Numbered from the stretch's first letter, positions 6,938 to 12,809 are shown. The stretch is DNA of 12,809 bases from Pseudomonadota bacterium (GCA_021815835.1 JAKAZN010000010.1:1-12809); one strand, 5' to 3'. The notes: generated from the sequence alone by a model not told the origin. Numbers and translations are program-made.

Positions 6938-7073
6938 GACCAATCAGCTATCTACACGCTTCTTCGCAAGTGACAAGCGAAGAGAGGTGGTGGCGCCCAG
7001 GGAGGCGTCGAGGGAGGCGATGATCGCGGTGTTGCGCGCTGGGCTGGTGGCATTGCTGCGGCCGGCGCCATGA
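6936..7073 (+). CDS. Possible 45-residue small ORF coupled to hprK
   Basis: An ATG at 6936 opens a 45-codon frame, rich in Arg and Ala, that stops at 7071-7073 as an ATGA overlap with the hprK start. hprK has no visible ribosome binding site of its own, so translation arriving from this frame could explain how hprK is expressed. The frame begins inside the CATG shared with the divergent dehydratase start, and no good ribosome binding site precedes it, so a later start or no translation at all is possible. I recognise no family. The sensor kinase often found ahead of hprK in alphaproteobacteria is absent. Confidence 0.25.
   Translation: MTNQLSTRFFASDKRREVVAPREASREAMIAVLRAGLVALLRPAP
6949..6976 (-). 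promoter_or_regulatory. Candidate promoter for the dehydratase gene
   Basis: On the minus strand TTGTCA (6976-6971) matches the -35 consensus at five of six positions and is followed after 16 bases by TAGATA (6954-6949), a fair -10. Transcription would start only a few bases before the ATG at 6937, so the message would be nearly leaderless, which fits the lack of a clear ribosome binding site. Confidence 0.35.
6961..6983. promoter_or_regulatory. Inverted repeat in the divergent dehydratase / hprK region
   Basis: TCTTCGC (6961-6967) and GCGAAGA (6977-6983) form a perfect 7-bp inverted repeat with a 9-base spacer. It covers the candidate -35 of the dehydratase promoter, so a dimeric repressor bound here could control that gene and possibly the PTS operon on the other side. 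It also lies inside the possible small ORF at 6936-7073. Confidence 0.4.
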
Positions 7074-7519
7074 TCCAGCCGCGGGTTCCCGCGTCGTCGT
7101 TGCACGCCAGCTGTGTTGCTCGGGACGGCGCGGCGGTGCTGTTGCTCGGCCCGTCTGGTGCGGGAAAGTCCGACCTCGCGCTGCGCCTGCTTGCCCGAGG
7201 GTTCGTGTTGGTCGCCGATGATCGGGTGATCATCGAGGCCGGCGCGGCGCGGCCGGATCCGGCGCTTGCGGGGCTGCTGGAGGTGCGCGGTCTCGGGATC
7301 GTCCGCCAGGCCCACCAGGCGCCGGTGCCGATCGCATTGGCGGTCCTGCTTGCCGCTAACAAACCGGACCGCCTGCCGATGCCCGCGAAGTTCGACTTGC
7401 CGCCGGTGCCGCTGGTCGCGATCGATCCATTTACCGTTTCGGCAGCCGAGCAGGTTGCGCTGGCGCTTGATTGCGCCCTGGGTCGGGTCAGTCAGGTCGT
7501 CGGGGTATTCGCCGAATGA
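7070..7519 (+). CDS. hprK: HPr kinase/phosphorylase, short form
   Basis: HPrK phosphorylates, and dephosphorylates, a serine of HPr, tuning how much HPr can carry phosphate from Enzyme I. This 149-residue version is only the C-terminal catalytic domain, as is usual in alphaproteobacteria, against about 310 residues in Firmicutes. Visible motifs are LHASCVA (11-17), Walker A GPSGAGKS (27-34), VADDRV (48-53) with the acidic pair, and the HPrK signature LLEVRGLGI (69-77). The ATG at 7070 lacks a ribosome binding site but overlaps the stop of the possible small ORF. Its own stop overlaps the rapZ ATG (ATGA, 7516-7519). The regulatory serine is present in the HPr of this cluster, so substrate and enzyme are both here. 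Confidence 0.92.
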   Translation: MIQPRVPASSLHASCVARDGAAVLLLGPSGAGKSDLALRLLARGFVLVADDRVIIEAGAARPDPALAGLLEVRGLGIVRQAHQAPVPIALAVLLAANKPDRLPMPAKFDLPPVPLVAIDPFTVSAAEQVALALDCALGRVSQVVGVFAE

Positions 7520-8532
7520 ACCCCGTCCCGACCCGGCGGGTGGTTCTGGTGACCGGGCTTTCCGGTGGCGGCAAGGCGTCGGTTCTTCATGCGCTGGAGG
7601 ATCTCGGCTATGCGGCGATCGACAATCCGCCATTGCAGATGCTGGAGGAGACCGTGCGTCGTACCGCGCGGCGCCTGGCAATCGGCATCGATGCGCGCAC
7701 CCAGGATTTCGATGCCGGCGAATTGCTGGCCGCGCTCGGACGGCTACGGGCCGAGGCAAGTCTACGTCCCGAGCTCGTCTATGTCTGGGCGGATGATGCG
7801 GCGCTGCTGCGTCGCTACACGGAAACGCGCCGCCGCCATCCGTTGGCGCCCGAGGGGCGGGTGGCCGATGGAATCGCTGAGGAGAAAGCGCTGACCGCGC
7901 CGCTGCGGGAGGCGGCCGATCTCGCGCTCGATACATCTGACCTGCCGATTGCGGCGATGCGGCGGCTTGTCGAACGATATTTTTCTGCTGATCAGGTCGC
8001 GCCCAGGATGGTCATCACCCTGGTCTCCTTCGCCTATCCGAAGGGGCTGCCGCGAGATGCCGATCTGGTCTTCGATGCCCGCTTCCTGCGTAATCCGCAT
8101 TACGATCCCACGCTGCGACCACGCAGCGGCCTTGACGCGGAGGTTGGTGCCTACGTTGCGGCCGATCCCGCGTGCGCGCCATTCCTCGCCCAACTCGGCG
8201 CGCTGCTTGATCTACTGTTGCCCCGGTTCGTGCAGGAGGGAAAGAAATATGTTACTCTCGCGGTCGGATGTACGGGGGGACGTCACCGGTCGGTCTATGT
8301 TGTGGAAAGGTTGGCGGCCTTCCTGGCTGACCGTGCGGTATCCGGGGGCGCGGAGCGGCAGTGGCGATTGCATGTGGCCCACCGGGAACTCGCCCGCGAA
8401 GGCCTGACGGACGCTTATCTGACAGACTGGCGGACCGACGCCGACGGCGCGGTCATCCGGGCTGGACGCGCCCCAGAGACAGGGGGCAATACGGGCTCGG
8501 ATCCGGTGCCAATACAGGCCGGGGAGGCCTGA
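7516..8532 (+). CDS. rapZ: RapZ-family nucleotide-binding protein (RNase adapter family)
   Basis: This 338-residue protein is the size of two-domain RapZ. In enterobacteria RapZ binds small RNAs and RNase E to control GlmS; those RNAs are not known outside that group, so the role here is open. The N-terminal P-loop reads GLSGGGKA (14-21): the Ser/Thr that normally follows the lysine is alanine, with serine only at 22. The family's LEDLGYAAIDNPP (28-40) and TETRRRHPL are present. The C-terminal domain has the hallmark GCTGGRHRSVY starting at 251. The start at 7516 overlaps the hprK stop, and gives the usual N-terminus; an earlier frame extension to 7471 is unlikely. The position inside a PTS operon matches many proteobacteria and hints that its activity is tied to PTS phosphorylation. 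Confidence 0.93.
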   Translation: MNPVPTRRVVLVTGLSGGGKASVLHALEDLGYAAIDNPPLQMLEETVRRTARRLAIGIDARTQDFDAGELLAALGRLRAEASLRPELVYVWADDAALLRRYTETRRRHPLAPEGRVADGIAEEKALTAPLREAADLALDTSDLPIAAMRRLVERYFSADQVAPRMVITLVSFAYPKGLPRDADLVFDARFLRNPHYDPTLRPRSGLDAEVGAYVAADPACAPFLAQLGALLDLLLPRFVQEGKKYVTLAVGCTGGRHRSVYVVERLAAFLADRAVSGGAERQWRLHVAHRELAREGLTDAYLTDWRTDADGAVIRAGRAPETGGNTGSDPVPIQAGEA

Positions 8533-8547
8533 AGGGAGCATGCCGCG

Positions 8548-8598
8548 ATGACGATACGTTCCCATGCCGCGGTACCATGCCGCCGGGTACCCCCATGA
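8548..8598 (+). CDS. Possible 16-residue leader ORF coupled to manX
   Basis: ATG at 8548 opens a 16-codon frame (MTIRSHAAVPCRRVPP) whose TGA overlaps the manX ATG as ATGA (8595-8598). A strong GAAGGGAG ribosome binding site (8531-8538) sits 9 bases before it, whereas manX has only a weak GGGTA. This arrangement would let ribosomes load on the leader and pass to manX. It may be a chance of spacing; the peptide has no recognisable family. Confidence 0.35.
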   Translation: MTIRSHAAVPCRRVPP

Positions 8599-9059
8599 TC
8601 GGCATGGTTCTGGTGACCCATGGGCGGCTCGCGGACGAACTTCGCGCAGCCATGGAACATGTGGTCGGTGCACAGCGGAACGTCGATACCGTTTGCATCG
8701 GCCCCGACGACGATATGGAAAGCCGTCGCACCGAGATCCAGCAGTGCATCGCGCGCTGCGATACCGGGGATGGCGTGGTTCTGCTGACCGACATGTTCGG
8801 CGGCACGCCTTCCAATCTCGCGATTTCGATGATGGAACGGAAGGGCGTCGATGTGATCGCCGGCGTCAACCTGCCGATGCTCGTGAAGCTCGCGAAGGTG
8901 CGGTCCAACCAGCCGCTCGCGGATGCCGTGTCGTGCGCCGAGGATGCGGGCCGCAAATACATCGCTGCCGCATCCCATGTCTTGCAGGGGACCAAGCCTG
9001 TCGATGCGGTCGCGCCGGATTCTGGCGCGCCCGGGTCCCTCCGCGGAAACTGCCAGTGA
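8595..9059 (+). CDS. manX: PTS mannose-type EIIA domain protein
   Basis: This cytoplasmic protein takes phosphate from HPr on a histidine. The 154-residue sequence starts with the typical MIGMVLVTHG, where H9 is the phosphorylation site, and has the LLTDMFGGTPSNLA block (residues 57-70) of the EIIA-Man fold. No EIIB or EIIC domain follows, and no permease is in the window, so it is probably a regulatory or phosphate-sink protein, as proposed for the EIIA-Man of Rhizobium relatives. About 20 residues at the C-terminus, rich in Asp, Pro, Gly and Ala, exceed the usual domain. I chose ATG 8595 by homology; an in-frame ATG at 8577 would add six residues with no ribosome binding site. Its stop overlaps a GTG start of ptsH (GTGA). 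Confidence 0.9.
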   Translation: MIGMVLVTHGRLADELRAAMEHVVGAQRNVDTVCIGPDDDMESRRTEIQQCIARCDTGDGVVLLTDMFGGTPSNLAISMMERKGVDVIAGVNLPMLVKLAKVRSNQPLADAVSCAEDAGRKYIAAASHVLQGTKPVDAVAPDSGAPGSLRGNCQ

Positions 9060-9379
9060 CCGGAGATGACGGGGAGGTGGTGCGGCCAACTTCGGAGCCT
9101 TCCTCTCCCGTACTCAGCCGATCGGTCGTGGTATCCAATCGCCGCGGCCTCCATGCCCGAGCCGCGGCCAAGCTGGTGACGCTGGTGGAACGCTTCGGCG
9201 CCGCGGTCGATGTCATCCATAACGGACAGAGTGTGCCGGCTCGCTCCATCATGGGCTTGATGATGCTGGGGGCAGGGCAGGGCGCCACGCTGGAGCTGCG
9301 TGCCGAGGGTTGGGACGCGCGGGAGGCCCTGGATGCGTTGGTTGGCTTGATCGAGGCCGGCTTCGATGAACAGGACTGA
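9056..9379 (+). CDS. ptsH: Phosphocarrier protein HPr
   Basis: HPr relays phosphate from Enzyme I to EIIA. With the GTG at 9056 it has 107 residues: an Asp/Glu/Pro-rich 22-residue extension and then a normal HPr domain. The histidine carrier is H33 in RGLHARAAAK, and the HprK target serine is S64 in ARSIMGLMML. Their separation of 31 residues equals His15-Ser46 of classic HPr, so both control points are intact. The start is uncertain. GTG 9056 overlaps the manX stop (GTGA), while GTG codons at 9077 and 9080 would shorten the extension and have a GGGGAG just before them. The gene ends inside ptsI, overlapping it by 14 bases. Confidence 0.92.
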   Translation: MTGDDGEVVRPTSEPSSPVLSRSVVVSNRRGLHARAAAKLVTLVERFGAAVDVIHNGQSVPARSIMGLMMLGAGQGATLELRAEGWDAREALDALVGLIEAGFDEQD

Positions 9380-11210
9380 CCCGCCACCACCGCAGCATCG
9401 CAGGCTTACTGATCGCGTGGTCCGCCCGTCCGATCGGCCGGAGGTATCGTTCGTCGGCATCCCGGTCTCGCCGGGCGTCGCCATTGGCCCTGTGTTCGGC
9501 ACCGCGGAACCCGAGCCCGAGATACTGCGGCAGAAAATCCAGGCTGCCGACGCTCCGGCCGAGGGCGCCCGGCTGGACGCCGCGATCGCCCAGTCGCGCA
9601 AACAATTGCTCAAATTGAAAGTCCGCCTGAGCGCATTGCCCGAGGACAGTCAGACGGAACTCGCCCCGCTCATCGAGGCGTATCTTGCGATGCTCAGCGC
9701 GTCGCGCCTGATCCGCGGCGCTCGCCGCCGGATCGCCGATGGTTTGGTTTCGGCGGAGGCTGCCGTCCTGGGGGAGGCCACCGAGATCGCTGGAGCAATC
9801 ATCGGCCAGGCACTCCCGGGAACCTCTGCGGAGGATCGCGCCGGAATGCGCCGCCGGGCCGATGAGGTGCATGAAATTGCCCGCCGCCTGGTCCGCAACC
9901 TGACCCGCGCCCCGTTCCAGAGCTTCGCGGGTCTGCCCGAAGGCGCCGTGCTCATTTGCGAGGCGCTGCGTCCGGCCGACGCGGCTCTGCTCGACCCGGC
10001 GCGGCTTGCCGGGGTTGCGGCCGAGGAAGGCGGCGCCGATGGTCATACCGCGGTCATGCTTCGCGCGCTCGGCGTGCCGGCCGTGCTCGGGGTGCCCGGA
10101 TTGCCGGGAAGGCTTCGATCTGGCGATATCGCCGTGATCGACGGCGGAACCGGGACCGTGATCCTCAACCCGTCGCCGTCAAACCTTGCTACCGCGCGGC
10201 GGGCGGTGAGTGCCTTTGCCCGCGAACGGCAACGCTTCGCGCGGCTCCGTCGCTTGCCGGCCGAGACGCTGGACGGCACCGCGGTGGAGCTTGCGGCGAA
10301 TCTGGAACTCCCTCTCGAACTGCCGTTGATCCAGCAATCCGGGGCCCAGGGGATCGGCTTGTTGCGTACCGAATTCATGTTCATGAATCGGGAAACCGTG
10401 CCCGATGAGGACACCCAAACCGAAGCCTATCGGACTGTTATCGACGCGATGGGCGGCGCCACCGTCACGTTTCGCGTGCTTGATTGGGGCGGTGAGAAAG
10501 AGATCGAGGCACTCAGCGCAGCCGGACTGGTGCCGGAACTCGCCGATACGAACCCGGCCCTTGGCTTGCGGGGGATACGCCTGCTGCTGCGACAGACGGA
10601 TCTGTTTGAAACGCAGTTGGCCGCGATTCTTCGGGCCTCGGCGGCTGGTCCCGCAAGGGTCATGCTGCCAATGGTGACCACCTTGTCAGAGGTGAAGGCC
10701 GCGCGAGAAATCTATGATCGGGTTGTGCGCCGCTTGCGCCGCCGCGGTGAACGGCTGCCTGATAAACTGCCTCCGCTGGGGATCATGATCGAGACTCCGG
10801 GCGCGGCGCTTTCAGCGGATGCTTTGGCTTTGGAGGCGGACTTCTTCGCAATCGGAACGAACGATCTGACGGCGTACACGCTTGCCGTGGACCGCGGGGA
10901 GGCCGCGGTCGCATCGCTCTACGATCCCCTGCATCCAGCGGTATTGAGGCTGGTCCAGTTCTCGGTGGAGGCGGCACTTCGCATGCACCGCCCGGTGTCA
11001 GTGTGCGGCGAAATGGCCGGCGACCCACGTCTGATCGGCTTGCTCCTTGGTCTTGGCCTGCGATCCTTCTCGATGAATGCTGCCGCGATTCCCCGGGTCA
11101 AGCAGGCCATCCGAAACCTGCGGATCGAGGAGTGCGTTCGGTTTGCGCGGCGCGTTATGGAACAGGCGGACCCGCGCGCGATCGCGGCACTCATCGACGC
11201 ATCCAAATAA
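9366..11210 (+). CDS. ptsI: PTS Enzyme I (phosphoenolpyruvate-protein phosphotransferase)
   Basis: Enzyme I transfers phosphate from PEP to HPr and so feeds the whole relay. The 614-residue protein has EI layout: HPr-binding helices, a phosphohistidine domain, and a PEP-binding barrel. It lacks the N-terminal GAF domain of EI-Ntr (PtsP), though its N-terminus has about 27 extra proline-rich residues. The active histidine is H227 in GGADGHTAVMLRALGVPAV; the usual Thr-Ser before it is Asp-Gly. The barrel has LLRTEFMFM, GTNDLTAYTLAVDR for Mg and PEP, and C547 in SVCGEMAGDP, all intact. The ATG at 9366 lies inside the end of ptsH in another frame. It is the last gene of the operon and ends 16 bp from a convergent holin gene. 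Confidence 0.94.
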   Translation: MNRTDPPPPQHRRLTDRVVRPSDRPEVSFVGIPVSPGVAIGPVFGTAEPEPEILRQKIQAADAPAEGARLDAAIAQSRKQLLKLKVRLSALPEDSQTELAPLIEAYLAMLSASRLIRGARRRIADGLVSAEAAVLGEATEIAGAIIGQALPGTSAEDRAGMRRRADEVHEIARRLVRNLTRAPFQSFAGLPEGAVLICEALRPADAALLDPARLAGVAAEEGGADGHTAVMLRALGVPAVLGVPGLPGRLRSGDIAVIDGGTGTVILNPSPSNLATARRAVSAFARERQRFARLRRLPAETLDGTAVELAANLELPLELPLIQQSGAQGIGLLRTEFMFMNRETVPDEDTQTEAYRTVIDAMGGATVTFRVLDWGGEKEIEALSAAGLVPELADTNPALGLRGIRLLLRQTDLFETQLAAILRASAAGPARVMLPMVTTLSEVKAAREIYDRVVRRLRRRGERLPDKLPPLGIMIETPGAALSADALALEADFFAIGTNDLTAYTLAVDRGEAAVASLYDPLHPAVLRLVQFSVEAALRMHRPVSVCGEMAGDPRLIGLLLGLGLRSFSMNAAAIPRVKQAIRNLRIEECVRFARRVMEQADPRAIAALIDASK

Positions 11211-11226
11211 TGCGGTTCGGCGGGGC

Positions 11227-11796
11227 TCAGACGTTGGACTTCGCGGTGAGGCGCGCGATGTGATCGTCCTTCCTCGCGGAGCCTGCACTGCTCCCGACCC
11301 AGTACGATACCACTGACGTCGCCATTGCGGCGAGCGAACCCAGCAGCATATTCAGGATCGTCTGTGATCCTGCCGGCATGGACCGGCTCAATGCAATGGT
11401 CATGACCGCCGCGAAGGTTATCAGAACGATTGCCGAAACCACCGGCGCTCCGAAGCTGACAGCTGATTTTTCCTTCACCAGGGCGATCGTCTGCGCGCGT
11501 GCGTCCGCAGTATCGGCGAGTGAGGCACGGAACTGCTCGAGGTCCGAGGCGCGCTCTGCGGTTGCCTGCTGCGATGCGATCTCGGCGAGCTTCACACGCA
11601 GTTCGACGGCGAGCTCCGGCTTTGCCGCAAGTGCGGCCTGGGCGGCCGCGATACCATCCGGACCGCTCACGTTTGTGCCGGTGATCGTGCTTACTGCCTG
11701 CGCAACAGCCTGCGTCGTCTTCTCTGCCCCGCTTCCGAAGAGCCATTTCGCGATCTCCGGAGCGATTGAGATGGCGAGAGGAATGAGGGGGAGCAT
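11227..11796 (-). CDS. Three-helix holin, gene-transfer-release type
   Basis: Holins make the inner-membrane holes that let endolysin reach the wall at phage lysis. This 189-residue protein has a hydrophobic N-terminal segment (about 2-20), a long charged, alanine-rich, probably coiled middle (about 45-110), and two more membrane segments (about 116-137 and 147-168) ending in SYWVGSSAGSARK. This layout and tail match the three-TM holin family first tied to gene transfer agents; the assignment is by pattern memory. The ATG at 11796 has AAGGA about 11 bases upstream. It follows the GH108 endolysin gene by 82 bp on the same strand, which supports a lysis role. Other capsid or tail genes are absent from the window. 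Confidence 0.75.
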   Translation of the reverse strand: MLPLIPLAISIAPEIAKWLFGSGAEKTTQAVAQAVSTITGTNVSGPDGIAAAQAALAAKPELAVELRVKLAEIASQQATAERASDLEQFRASLADTADARAQTIALVKEKSAVSFGAPVVSAIVLITFAAVMTIALSRSMPAGSQTILNMLLGSLAAMATSVVSYWVGSSAGSARKDDHIARLTAKSNV

Positions 11797-11834
11797 CTCT
11801 TGGTTCCTTGATTGGGATGTTAGTATTCGATGAA

Positions 11835-11844
11835 GGTTGCAACC
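11835..11844. repeat. 10-bp perfect palindrome between endolysin and holin genes
   Basis: GGTTGCAACC is a perfect palindrome, next to a CACGTG palindrome at 11844-11849, in the 82-bp gap between the two lysis genes. It could be a regulator site for the holin, but nothing else supports this. Confidence 0.35.
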
Positions 11845-11878
11845 ACGTGCAAGACCGGCGCAGATCCGAATTCCGATG

Positions 11879-12412
11879 TTACTGCACCGTGATTGATTGA
11901 TACGGGAGTCGGAACAGTCTCCTCGCCCAGCCGGCGCCGAAGTAGTTCCAACTCGGGAGGCCGGTCATGAAGAGAAGCCGCCGGCTCAAATACTCCGCGC
12001 AGAGATTGATCCCGCCGCCGGATCCGTGCGTGGCCGGCTCGATGGCGTCGATTGTGGCCGGGCCAACAACGCCATCGGCGGCCACATCGAGCGTCTCCTG
12101 GAGCCAAATGACCGAACGGTGGACCCCACTGTTGACCGCCGCATCGAAGACCAGAAGTGCGAGGGGCGGTGGCAGGCTGTCGCCGGAAATGTGCTCCCAG
12201 TAGTCACGCCGATAGAGGGTCTTCGCTTGGTCCTGGTCGAGCGTGGGAATGTCGAGCGTGGGATAGGCTGATGCGCTGATCCCGAATTTGGTACCCTTGC
12301 AGATGCCGTGCCCAACCCGACCTTCGGTCCAGTTCCCGGGATCGTTCGGATCGTCTGAGTATCCACCCTCCGATCCCAACACGACGGCAAAGCACTGATC
12401 GAACGAATCCAT
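11879..12412 (-). CDS. Phage-type endolysin, glycoside hydrolase family 108
   Basis: This 177-residue protein should cut peptidoglycan glycan strands (N-acetylmuramidase). Near the N-terminus it has the GH108 catalytic motif, E15 in SEGGYSDDPNDPG, followed by KFGISASAYP and a YRRDYWEHISGD stretch typical of the family. The second half (about 90-170) fits the C-terminal peptidoglycan-binding domain: VFDAAVNSG, a DGVVGPATIDAI repeat-like segment, and FGAGWARR near the end. No signal peptide or signal-anchor is seen, so release would need a holin, and a three-helix holin is the next gene. The ATG at 12412 has a very strong GGGGAGGAG ribosome binding site (12417-12425). Such genes also serve tailocins and gene transfer agents, so a complete phage is not implied. 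Confidence 0.88.
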   Translation of the reverse strand: MDSFDQCFAVVLGSEGGYSDDPNDPGNWTEGRVGHGICKGTKFGISASAYPTLDIPTLDQDQAKTLYRRDYWEHISGDSLPPPLALLVFDAAVNSGVHRSVIWLQETLDVAADGVVGPATIDAIEPATHGSGGGINLCAEYLSRRLLFMTGLPSWNYFGAGWARRLFRLPYQSITVQ

Positions 12413-12416
12413 TGCA

Positions 12417-12425
12417 CTCCTCCCC
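12417..12425 (-). promoter_or_regulatory. Strong ribosome binding site of the endolysin gene
   Basis: On the minus strand GGGGAGGAG lies four bases before the ATG at 12412. It is the best Shine-Dalgarno seen in the window and suggests high expression once the lysis module is transcribed. Confidence 0.6.
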
Positions 12426-12503
12426 GAGCTCGTCTTTGTTCTGGACCATTCTCAAACCGACTGGGTTCGCATCGGCAAGCCGAACGCGGTTGACGGGCAC
12501 CGA

Positions 12504-12689
12504 TTAGCCGCCTCGACCGATCATTGCAGTCCACCCATATGCGACTAATGCGAACAGCGCCGCCGTCAGCAGGCTCTTCCAGAATGCCCAGTCCTCCCGG
12601 CTCACGAACCGCTCGGTCACGTCGCGCAGGCTGGTCCCGTCGCGAAGGTTGTGGAAATTCTGGGTGGCGTAATCTCCGGGTGAGTCCAA
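12504..12689 (-). CDS. Small single-helix membrane protein of the lysis region
   Basis: This frame encodes up to 61 residues: a charged N-terminal half (DVTERFVSREDWAFWK) and one hydrophobic helix near residues 36-57 (SLLTAALFALVAYGWTAMIG), ending in IGRGG. It lies 91 bp upstream of the endolysin on the same strand, so it may be a phage accessory membrane protein such as a second holin or antiholin; I do not recognise the family. The start is doubtful: TTG at 12689 has a poor ribosome binding site and lies close to the possible insertion-sequence end. A GTG inside DVTER would give 38 residues. The gene may be a 5' truncated remnant. Confidence 0.5.
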   Translation of the reverse strand: MDSPGDYATQNFHNLRDGTSLRDVTERFVSREDWAFWKSLLTAALFALVAYGWTAMIGRGG

Positions 12690-12697
12690 CCACCAGA

Positions 12698-12717
12698 CTC
12701 GGCGTTGGAGCGCCGAG
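12698..12717. promoter_or_regulatory. 7-bp inverted repeat before the right-edge gene
   Basis: CTCGGCG (12698-12704) and CGCCGAG (12711-12717) pair perfectly around TTGGAG. It ends where the GAGGGAG ribosome binding site of the next gene begins, so as RNA the hairpin could partly hide that site. It may instead be an internal part of an insertion-sequence end. Confidence 0.4.
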
Positions 12718-12729
12718 GGAGATCACGCC

Positions 12730-12809
12730 ATGGAACAGAATAGCACAGCGACGCCGGCCGCCAGCCTGTTTGACGGCGCGGACTGGTTTGACCCGATCGA
12801 GGCGGGCCT
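12730..12809 (+). CDS. N-terminal fragment, possibly an IS256-type transposase (cut by window edge)
   Basis: An ATG at 12730, with GAGGGAG 8 bases before it, opens a frame that runs off the window after 26 codons. The peptide starts MEQNSTATPAASLF and continues with DWFDPIEAGL. From memory, WFDPIE followed by a leucine is reminiscent of the N-terminus of some mutator/IS256-type transposases of Acetobacteraceae and relatives, but 26 residues cannot prove it. The strand change relative to the lysis genes, and the sudden end of the phage-like gene run, fit an insertion sequence starting here. It could equally be an unrelated gene. Confidence 0.35.
   Translation, partial: MEQNSTATPAASLFDGADWFDPIEAG

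Noticed and set aside
6944..7936. Minus-strand frame opposite hprK and rapZ
   Set aside because: Arg/Pro-rich shadow of two genes with strong family motifs.
8453..9613. Minus-strand frame opposite manX, ptsH and the start of ptsI
   Set aside because: Ser/Arg-rich with no family features; the plus-strand PTS genes have intact active sites.
11211..11226. Terminator or attachment site at the ptsI-holin junction
   Set aside because: The 16-bp gap has no hairpin with a T-run, no tRNA end and no visible direct repeat.
10919..11842. Minus-strand frame spanning the holin and the end of ptsI
   Set aside because: It is in a different frame from the holin, lacks membrane segments and crosses the well-defined ptsI end.
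11820..12107. Minus-strand frame overlapping the endolysin and ending in the gap before the holin
   Set aside because: Its start is inside the endolysin in another frame. The free 3' part has no suitable start or motif. A frameshifted endolysin tail was considered, but the endolysin already has a complete family C-terminus.

Overview
The window looks like chromosome from a high-GC alphaproteobacterium, probably Rhodospirillales and plausibly Acetobacteraceae. The main reason is the compact cluster of short HPr kinase, RapZ, mannose-type EIIA, HPr and Enzyme I, which is an alphaproteobacterial arrangement; the family-level placement is inference. No rRNA, tRNA or CRISPR array was seen.

Region 1 (1-2729, minus strand) reads from right to left as 2-methylisocitrate lyase (prpB), a class I histone-deacetylase/AcuC-like zinc hydrolase, an exported DUF192 protein, and the start of a lipoprotein cut by the window edge. 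The first three are joined by 4-base stop/start overlaps (GTGA and ATGA), so they are very likely one translationally coupled operon. It links propionate (methylcitrate cycle) breakdown with a possible protein or small-molecule deacylase.

Region 2 (2850-5078, plus) is a DmsA-like molybdopterin oxidoreductase. It has a four-cysteine Fe-S motif and a candidate serine molybdenum ligand, but no Tat signal and no partner subunit genes beside it. It diverges from prpB across 120 bp.

Region 3 (5138-6937, minus) holds a LiuC-like enoyl-CoA hydratase/isomerase and, upstream of it, a PLP-dependent threonine/serine dehydratase without an ACT domain. Together with prpB they give this half of the window an amino-acid and short-chain acyl-CoA catabolism flavour.

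Region 4 (7070-11210, plus) is a complete phosphorelay without any sugar permease: hprK, rapZ, manX (EIIA), ptsH (HPr) and ptsI (EI). Most junctions overlap. The phosphorylatable histidines of EIIA, HPr and EI and the regulatory serine of HPr are all present, so this should be a regulatory PTS. Two possible small ORFs (6936-7073 and 8548-8598) end in ATGA overlaps with hprK and manX.

Region 5 (11227-12689, minus) is a phage-type lysis module: a small one-helix membrane protein, a GH108 endolysin without signal peptide, and a three-helix holin of the gene-transfer-release type. It abuts the end of ptsI with 16 bp between. At the right edge a new plus-strand gene begins, tentatively an IS256-type transposase, so the lysis module may be a prophage or tailocin remnant cut by an insertion sequence.
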